Made by a program: the position numbers and the translations under genes
Part shown: piece by piece, positions 59,113 to 64,000 of the stretch
Layout: every line of letters starts with the position of its first letter
Position numbering within the stretch: the first letter of the stretch is position 1
Source of the DNA: Pectobacterium peruviense
Lineage (GTDB): Bacteria > Pseudomonadota > Gammaproteobacteria > Enterobacterales > Enterobacteriaceae
Direction: 5' to 3'
Assembly: GCF_002847345.1 (NCBI RefSeq)
Contig: NZ_LXFV01000034.1
Span: 29,365-93,364, forward strand
DNA: 64,000 nucleotides
Notes under the pieces: generated by a model
What the model was told of the DNA's origin: nothing
Seen by the model: the letters and a program-made list of their open reading frames with translations, nothing else
The model's database searches: none

Positions 59113-60231
59113 CTACTTAAGTCCAACTGCTTTTCTCGACATCCCAACCAACAGATCGTGTGACTTGATCTTGCGAGCCAAGAATGAGGCGCGGAATTGC
59201 CCGAAGGGCAAAGAGGTCAGGCCATCAGTGCGCCCGAGAGACACGATCATCAGTTTTCCGATACCTTTACCAGGCAAGGCTGGCTTGTAAGCTTTCAGCT
59301 TTGTCTGCGAAGGAGTCTCAGCCGCGATAAGACGTTTCAAGTTTCCTACGACCGACTTGACATGAAGCCCGGCAACGATCGCCAACCTGTTCTCTGGAAG
59401 ATTGGTCACATCCCCAACGGCGAAAATCGTCGAATGACCGACCACGCGCAAATATGGATCAACCCTAACCAGCCCATTAGGCTGAACCACGTCCGACCAA
59501 GAGTTGGCAACGAAGGTTGTCACTGGGCGAGTACCGGCGGCCCAAATAACTACTTCGGCCTGCAACACTCGTCCAGAGCTAGTCACCACGCGGCCATCCT
59601 CAGGTTGTGTGCTAATCGACGGGCTTGTCACGGTCTCACCCAATACCAGCTTAACCCCCTTGCCGCTAAGATATTTCTCCGCCCAGTCTGCGAACTTGCT
59701 GGGTGCCTTTGCTAGTGCTCGATTCTCGCCGTGGACAAGTGTGACATCCACATGTGGAAGCCATTCGCGCAGCTCAGCAGCGGTCTCGACACCAACCGGG
59801 CCAGCACCAACAATCACGACCGAACGGGCCGTGCGAAGCCTCGTATTCATTGCTTTCAACTCCGCTGCGCGCTCTGCCTCGGTGGATGCCTGAGCCTTGA
59901 TAATCGGGTCGAGCGAGGCGGAACCTGACGCAATTACTGCGTAGTCGAAGGCGACCTCTTTTTCAAGGTCGTCGGACAACTTCACTTTGGCGTGGCTATC
60001 CGTCAGTGCCGTGACTCGCCCCTGAACATGCTCGGAATTGTTTAGAAAGCTTGCATAAGGAATTCGAGCGGCTAACGCATCCGATTCCACCAGCAAGCGC
60101 GGGACCGCCATGGGGATTTCCCAATAGGTCTTAGGGTCCACCAGCGTGACCTTGGCAACATCGCGCAGTTGGTAGGCAATCTGGTGTCCGGCTGCGCCGC
60201 CGCCAATCACGAGAATCAATTTTTTAGGCAT
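59113..60231 (-). CDS. FAD-dependent NAD(P)/disulfide-type oxidoreductase (AIF/Ndh-like)
   Basis: A 372-residue pyridine nucleotide-disulphide oxidoreductase-fold protein. The FAD motif is ILVIGGGAAGHQIAYQL, the NAD(P) motif is SVVIVGAGPVGVETAAELRE, and IFAVGDVTNLPEN contacts FAD. The redox-active CxxC of disulfide reductases is absent, so it resembles AIF/FSP1 or type II NADH dehydrogenase-like quinone reductases. Start MPKKLILVIGGG follows AAAGGAAAG. It lies 131 bases after azoR on the same strand, so the two probably form a LysR-controlled operon. Confidence 0.87.
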   Translation of the reverse strand: MPKKLILVIGGGAAGHQIAYQLRDVAKVTLVDPKTYWEIPMAVPRLLVESDALAARIPYASFLNNSEHVQGRVTALTDSHAKVKLSDDLEKEVAFDYAVIASGSASLDPIIKAQASTEAERAAELKAMNTRLRTARSVVIVGAGPVGVETAAELREWLPHVDVTLVHGENRALAKAPSKFADWAEKYLSGKGVKLVLGETVTSPSISTQPEDGRVVTSSGRVLQAEVVIWAAGTRPVTTFVANSWSDVVQPNGLVRVDPYLRVVGHSTIFAVGDVTNLPENRLAIVAGLHVKSVVGNLKRLIAAETPSQTKLKAYKPALPGKGIGKLMIVSLGRTDGLTSLPFGQFRASFLARKIKSHDLLVGMSRKAVGLK

Positions 60232-60362
60232 GTTTTTCTTTCCTTTAAAAGCCTGAGCGTGACCATCAACGGCAACCCCGTTGCACCGACACGAACGGAA
60301 GACTTGGTGTGCCGCCCACACCAGACCAGCAGCAACGGCCGTGGCGCGGGCGGCAGTAGTGG

Positions 60363-60977
60363 TTAGGCTGAAATCGCGGCGATGGTGCTCTTAGCCTGAG
60401 CGATGGCCGCCCCTTTGGCATCATCACCAAGAGCGAGACCTTCAGCACGAACAACGGTCACATCAGTCAGACCGATAAAGTGGAGCGCCGCTATCAACAG
60501 ACTTTCTTGGTGATCGAGGCCAGCCACTGGGCTTGCGCCCGTGTAGATGCCACCTCGGGTCGAAGCAATGAACACCTTTTTTCCCTTGGGAAGCAGCCCC
60601 TCGGGACCGTGATCGGTGTAACGGAAGGTACGGCCCGCAACGAGTACGCGGTCCAGCCATCCCTTGAGCTGGCTGGGGATCGAGAAGTTGTACATGGGTG
60701 AACCAATGACGATGATATTGGCGGCGAGCAGTTCGTCGATATAGCCGCCGCCCTGCGCGATGTCTTGCCCGAGTTCTGGAGAGGGCTGCGCTGCGCCCTG
60801 GAAGACGGCGAGATGGCTGGGGCTGAGGTGCAACAAGGCATCCTCCACGAGGTCGCGGCGGAGGACTGTCGCACCAGGATGGAGTGCAAGTTGTTTATCG
60901 ACGATTTCCGCCGTGAGACTTCGACTGACGGAATTGTCACCAAGGATGCTGGAATCGATGTGCAGAATGGTTGTCAT
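60363..60977 (-). CDS. azoR: FMN-dependent NADH-azoreductase (AzoR family)
   Basis: A 204-residue flavodoxin-fold quinone/azo reductase using NADH. The N-terminus TTILHIDSSILGDNSVSRSLTAEIV binds FMN phosphate, and the middle IIVIGSPMYNFSIPSQLKGWLDRVLVAGRTFRYT is the flavin-contact signature. ATG 60977 has GGAG upstream. It is divergent from a LysR gene with a palindromic site between. A quinone- or electrophile-detoxifying role is likely. The copy may not be the ancestral azoR of the species. Confidence 0.9.
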   Translation of the reverse strand: MTTILHIDSSILGDNSVSRSLTAEIVDKQLALHPGATVLRRDLVEDALLHLSPSHLAVFQGAAQPSPELGQDIAQGGGYIDELLAANIIVIGSPMYNFSIPSQLKGWLDRVLVAGRTFRYTDHGPEGLLPKGKKVFIASTRGGIYTGASPVAGLDHQESLLIAALHFIGLTDVTVVRAEGLALGDDAKGAAIAQAKSTIAAISA

Positions 60978-61051
60978 GAGATTTCTCCAGTAAGAGATGG
61001 CATTCCCGAGCATAGGCAGTTCGGGCACTGACATAATTCCATGCTGCGAAA

Positions 61052-61100
61052 CATCTGAATAGACGTTATATTCATATACATACCATCTGAAATTCAGATG
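61052..61100. promoter_or_regulatory. LysR-type operator in the azoR-lysR divergent promoter
   Basis: CATCTGAA-A-TTCAGATG (61084-61100) is a perfect 8-1-8 palindrome containing the LysR T-N11-A motif (TCTGAAATTCAGA). A half site CATCTGAA lies at 61052, 32 bases away or about three helical turns, typical of the activation half of a LysR promoter. Binding by the adjacent regulator is inferred. Confidence 0.7.
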
Positions 61101-61120
61101 CTTTCGTATGTGGAGGCTTT

Positions 61121-62023
61121 ATGCTGGAAGGCGTGTCACTTGACCAACTCAGAACGTTCGTGGCTGCAGTCGACGAAGGTAGCTTCTCAGCGGCCGGTCG
61201 TCGTTTGGGCCGAGCGCAATCAGCCATCAGCGAGCTAGTTCGCGGTCTGGAGGAACAACTAGGTGTACCGTTGTTCGATCGCACTGGCCGCTATCCACGG
61301 TTGACTGCCGCAGGCACGGCTCTCCTTGGGAATGCGCGGGAAATCTTGGCAGGAGTCAATTTGATGAAGTCGCGTGCCAAGGGTATGGCTGCAGGACTGG
61401 AGCCAGAGTTGTCAGTGGTAGTGGATGTCTTCTTCCCCATAGAAGCACTTGCAGCCGTGGCCTGGGAATTTCGCGAGCAGTTCCCGGCAGTTCCCTTACG
61501 CGTATACGTGGAAGCGTTGGGAGCAACCTTCAAACCAGTGCTTGAACGGCAGGCCAGCGTAGGCATCGTCGGTTTTGTGCCATTAACGCCGCCCGGTATC
61601 GTAACCGAACCTCTGGTGAACATCGCCTTCGCCATGGTAGCCGCCGCCGATCACCCCCTATCCGCCCATCAGGGTGTTATTTCTCACAGCGAACTTGCTA
61701 AGCACGTCCAATTGGTGCTTACAGACCGATCTGACCTGTCGAAAGGTCGTGATTTCGGCGTGTTTTCCCCCAATACCTGGAAGCTCGCCGATCTATTCGC
61801 CAAGCGCGCATTCCTACTCAATGGACTGGGCTGGGGAGGTATGCCGCTGCACACGGTCCAGGCAGATCTGGATAGCGGGAAGCTGGTGCGACTTCGCATT
61901 GAGGAAGAGCCCGCTAGCGGAGTCAGTATGTTGATGTCTGCTGTCTATAGGATTGATGCACCACCTGGCCCTGCAGGACGTTGGCTCATCGAACGAATCA
62001 TGGCCTGCTCCAAGCATCATTAG
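61121..62023 (+). CDS. LysR-family transcriptional regulator
   Basis: A 300-residue LysR regulator. The N-terminal winged helix-turn-helix is LDQLRTFVAAVDEGSFSAAGRRLGRAQSAISELVRGLEEQLGVPLFDR (about 7-54, with linker helix following). The C-terminal type 2 periplasmic-binding-fold domain senses an unknown ligand. GGAGG precedes the ATG. It is divergent from azoR and the FAD oxidoreductase, its likely targets, probably in response to quinones or electrophiles. Confidence 0.92.
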   Translation: MLEGVSLDQLRTFVAAVDEGSFSAAGRRLGRAQSAISELVRGLEEQLGVPLFDRTGRYPRLTAAGTALLGNAREILAGVNLMKSRAKGMAAGLEPELSVVVDVFFPIEALAAVAWEFREQFPAVPLRVYVEALGATFKPVLERQASVGIVGFVPLTPPGIVTEPLVNIAFAMVAAADHPLSAHQGVISHSELAKHVQLVLTDRSDLSKGRDFGVFSPNTWKLADLFAKRAFLLNGLGWGGMPLHTVQADLDSGKLVRLRIEEEPASGVSMLMSAVYRIDAPPGPAGRWLIERIMACSKHH

Positions 62024-62165
62024 CAGCCTTTCCAACTTACTTATCAACCTGCGTCCGACGACATGGAGCCATCAACAAACGCGCTACCTATCACGATTCC
62101 GATGACTTGGGGCCAAATTCATCAAACCACGTCCAGCGAAACTCGGGGCTGGAGTCAGCGTGAAA

Positions 62166-62199
62166 TAAAAAAACCGCCATTGTGCAACACAATGGCGGT
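62166..62199 (-). terminator. Terminator of the chemoreceptor gene
   Basis: On the minus strand AACCGCCATTGTG-TTG-CACAATGGCGGTT is followed by TTTTTTA-type bases. It lies about 30 bases past the stop codon. Confidence 0.92.
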
Positions 62200-62230
62200 T
62201 AATCAGCAATACACAATTAGCGACAAGGGA

Positions 62231-63895
62231 TTAGAACGTAGTCCAGTCTGCTAACTCACCTTTAGCAGACGTTTTTTCTGCACGGTTATTTTTAGGTGCC
62301 GCAAGCGCAGGCGTTTCCGTTTTTCTATTTACCACAGCACTTTTATAAGATGCACCAAGGTTGAATACGCTGACCGTACGCGCGAGGCTATTTGCCTGAT
62401 CCTGCAAAGAAAGGGCCGCGGCGGCAGACTCTTCAACCAACGCCGCATTTTGCTGGGTTGTGGTATCAATCTGCCCAACAGCTAGGTTGATTTGGTTGAT
62501 TCCATCACTTTGCTCACGACTGGCCTGCGCAATTTCACTGATAATTCCTGTTACGCCCTGCACGTTCGTCACCAGAGAACTCATCGTAACGCCAGTTTCT
62601 TCTACCAGCCCCATGCCGTCCTGTACTTTCTTGAACGAGTCATCGATAAGTTCTTTGATTTCTTTTGCCGCCGTAGCGCTTCGCTGAGCCAGCGCTCGCA
62701 CTTCACTGGCGACAACAGCAAATCCGCGACCCTGCTCACCAGCACGCGCAGCCTCAACAGCCGCATTCAGCGCCAGAATGTTAGTTTGGAAAGCAATGCC
62801 ATCAATCACGCCGATAATTTCCGACATACGCCGTGACGAATCGCGGATGCCACGCATTTCCTGCGTTACCGTTTCCATCATCGCGCCGCTTTTCTTCACC
62901 GTTTCAGACGCGCTGGCCGCAAGGTCTGTCGCCTGCGTCGTATTATCTGCAGTATTTCTTATCGTTGACGTCAACTGTTCCATTGATGACGCTGTTTCTT
63001 CCAGCGAACTGGCCTGTTCTTCTGTTCTGGCGGATAAATCCTGATTCCCTGCAGCAATTTGCGATGCGGCGCTGGAGATCGTCTCGGCACCATCACGCAC
63101 CTGGCTAACAATCTGTCTCAGGTTACCGTTCATATTATTTAAGGCAGATAACAGCTGACCGGTTTCATCTCTACGATCGGTATAGATTTCAGAGGTTAAA
63201 TCGCCTTTTGCGACATTTTCAGCAATCCCCAGCGCCTCCTGTAGCGGCCGGGTTACGCTGCGGGTAATCAGTGAAGCAATAATCAATCCAGCCAGCGCAC
63301 TGATGATAATGATCGTGGCGAGAACCATCAGCGCATTTTTATAGCTTTCACCCACTTCTTGCGCTGAAGCGGACATCTTATCATCCTGTATATCAATGAA
63401 CTCATTGACCTTACTGGTGTATTTTGCTTGTGTAACACGCGTTACATTGAAATATTCTTCGGCAGCGGCGTCAGTGCTCCCTGCCGAGATCAGTGAAGAA
63501 AGCTTATTCGCTGACCCAAGGAAATCGCGTCGGATGTCGCCAATATCACGCAGTACCGCAACAGACCTATCGTCATTTACGGACTGATTTAAATACTCCA
63601 TGAGTTCAGATATCTTTCCTGAACGTTCTTTGTTCAACGCCAACTGTTTATTGATTTCGCTTTCTGATTTAAGTAATAACAACAGTTGTTGATTATTGAG
63701 GTATCCATTTAGCTCATCAATGAGCCTATTGCTTTTGACAGTTAATGGGTAATTTTGCGAAACAATATCATCCATTTTTTCGTGAAAATCACTTAGTTTT
63801 GAAATTGCAACGCTGCCAATTACCAAAAGCATTAATACCAGAAAAGAAAAACCCGCCCCTAATCGATATCCTATACGCCAGTTGGACAAACTCAT
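62231..63895 (-). CDS. Methyl-accepting chemotaxis protein
   Basis: A 554-residue transmembrane chemoreceptor. TM1 is YRLGAGFSFLVLMLLVIGSVAIS (about 10-32), a periplasmic four-helix bundle (4HB_MCP) spans about 33-190, and TM2 is ALMVLATIIIISALAGLIIASLI. HAMP follows (TRSVTRPLQEALGIAENVAKGDL), then the methylation helices (LSARTEEQASSLEETASSMEQLT) and the hairpin tip RGEQGRGFAVVASEVRALAQRS-like segment. It ends DWTTF, a CheR/CheB-docking-type pentapeptide. The ligand is unknown. AAGGAG precedes the ATG. Confidence 0.95.
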   Translation of the reverse strand: MSLSNWRIGYRLGAGFSFLVLMLLVIGSVAISKLSDFHEKMDDIVSQNYPLTVKSNRLIDELNGYLNNQQLLLLLKSESEINKQLALNKERSGKISELMEYLNQSVNDDRSVAVLRDIGDIRRDFLGSANKLSSLISAGSTDAAAEEYFNVTRVTQAKYTSKVNEFIDIQDDKMSASAQEVGESYKNALMVLATIIIISALAGLIIASLITRSVTRPLQEALGIAENVAKGDLTSEIYTDRRDETGQLLSALNNMNGNLRQIVSQVRDGAETISSAASQIAAGNQDLSARTEEQASSLEETASSMEQLTSTIRNTADNTTQATDLAASASETVKKSGAMMETVTQEMRGIRDSSRRMSEIIGVIDGIAFQTNILALNAAVEAARAGEQGRGFAVVASEVRALAQRSATAAKEIKELIDDSFKKVQDGMGLVEETGVTMSSLVTNVQGVTGIISEIAQASREQSDGINQINLAVGQIDTTTQQNAALVEESAAAALSLQDQANSLARTVSVFNLGASYKSAVVNRKTETPALAAPKNNRAEKTSAKGELADWTTF

Positions 63896-64000
63896 TTACA
63901 TCTCCTTAATTAATTTTCTCTATCTGCATAAAAATATATAATTTAAAAATTAATATTTATTTAATAAATACAGATAGCTCCAATATTCTTTTTCATAACA

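Noticed and set aside
60232..60362. Extended N-terminus for the FAD oxidoreductase
   Set aside because: The frame is open upstream, but the family start MPKKLILVIGGG has a strong ribosome-binding site and the extension has no domain.

Overview
The window is a chromosomal segment of a soft-rot member of the Enterobacterales, most likely Pectobacterium. Protein sequences and gene order match the Escherichia coli 24-25 minute region closely: mfd, lolCDE-nagK-cobB, ycfJ, ndh, ycfP-nagZ-thiK-lpoB-ycfL-hinT, ptsG-tatD-holB-tmk-mltG-pabC, fabF-acpP-fabGDH-plsX-rpmF-yceD, yceF, rluC, rne, pyrC, dinI, bssS, yceJI, trhO, lpxL, opgGH. The departures from E. coli are: no flagellar block between rne and pyrC, yegD next to mfd, and several accessory transporter and redox cassettes. 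The genus is inferred from recall of these families, not from a search.

Layout. 1-2.9 kb: the start of btuC, then a methyltransferase-cupin pair divergent from a Crp/Fnr regulator, and a Fur-type site ahead of a cysteine-rich small protein. 2.9-11.5 kb: cobB, nagK and lolEDC on the minus strand, divergent from mfd. 11.7-16.3 kb: yegD and a TetR/MFS cassette whose second transporter is broken. 16.4-23.3 kb: ycfJ, ndh and the ycfP to hinT cluster, with a mosaic palindromic repeat that supplies the nagZ stop codon. 23.5-25.8 kb: a DHA2 exporter divergent from a frameshifted HTH regulator. 26-40 kb: ptsG with Mlc and SgrS signals, DNA and fatty-acid synthesis genes, then rluC. 40.1-56.3 kb: rne, pyrC, SOS-controlled dinI, bssS, yceJI, trhO, an old yellow enzyme, lpxL and opgGH. 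56.7-64 kb: a DUF2946/PepSY pair with Met/His-rich segments, an oxidoreductase-azoR-LysR cassette with a palindromic operator, and a chemoreceptor.

Most of the window is conserved housekeeping. It covers envelope biogenesis (lipoprotein sorting, peptidoglycan recycling and synthesis, lipid A acylation, periplasmic glucans), type II fatty-acid synthesis linked to phospholipid and ribosome synthesis, respiration, glucose uptake and RNA turnover. The accessory parts are small efflux, redox and metal-handling cassettes, and two of them contain broken genes. I did not find a clearly new multi-gene system. The best leads are the Fur-type-controlled microprotein, the methyltransferase-cupin-Crp/Fnr module, the DUF2946/PepSY pair and the repeat element that ends nagZ.
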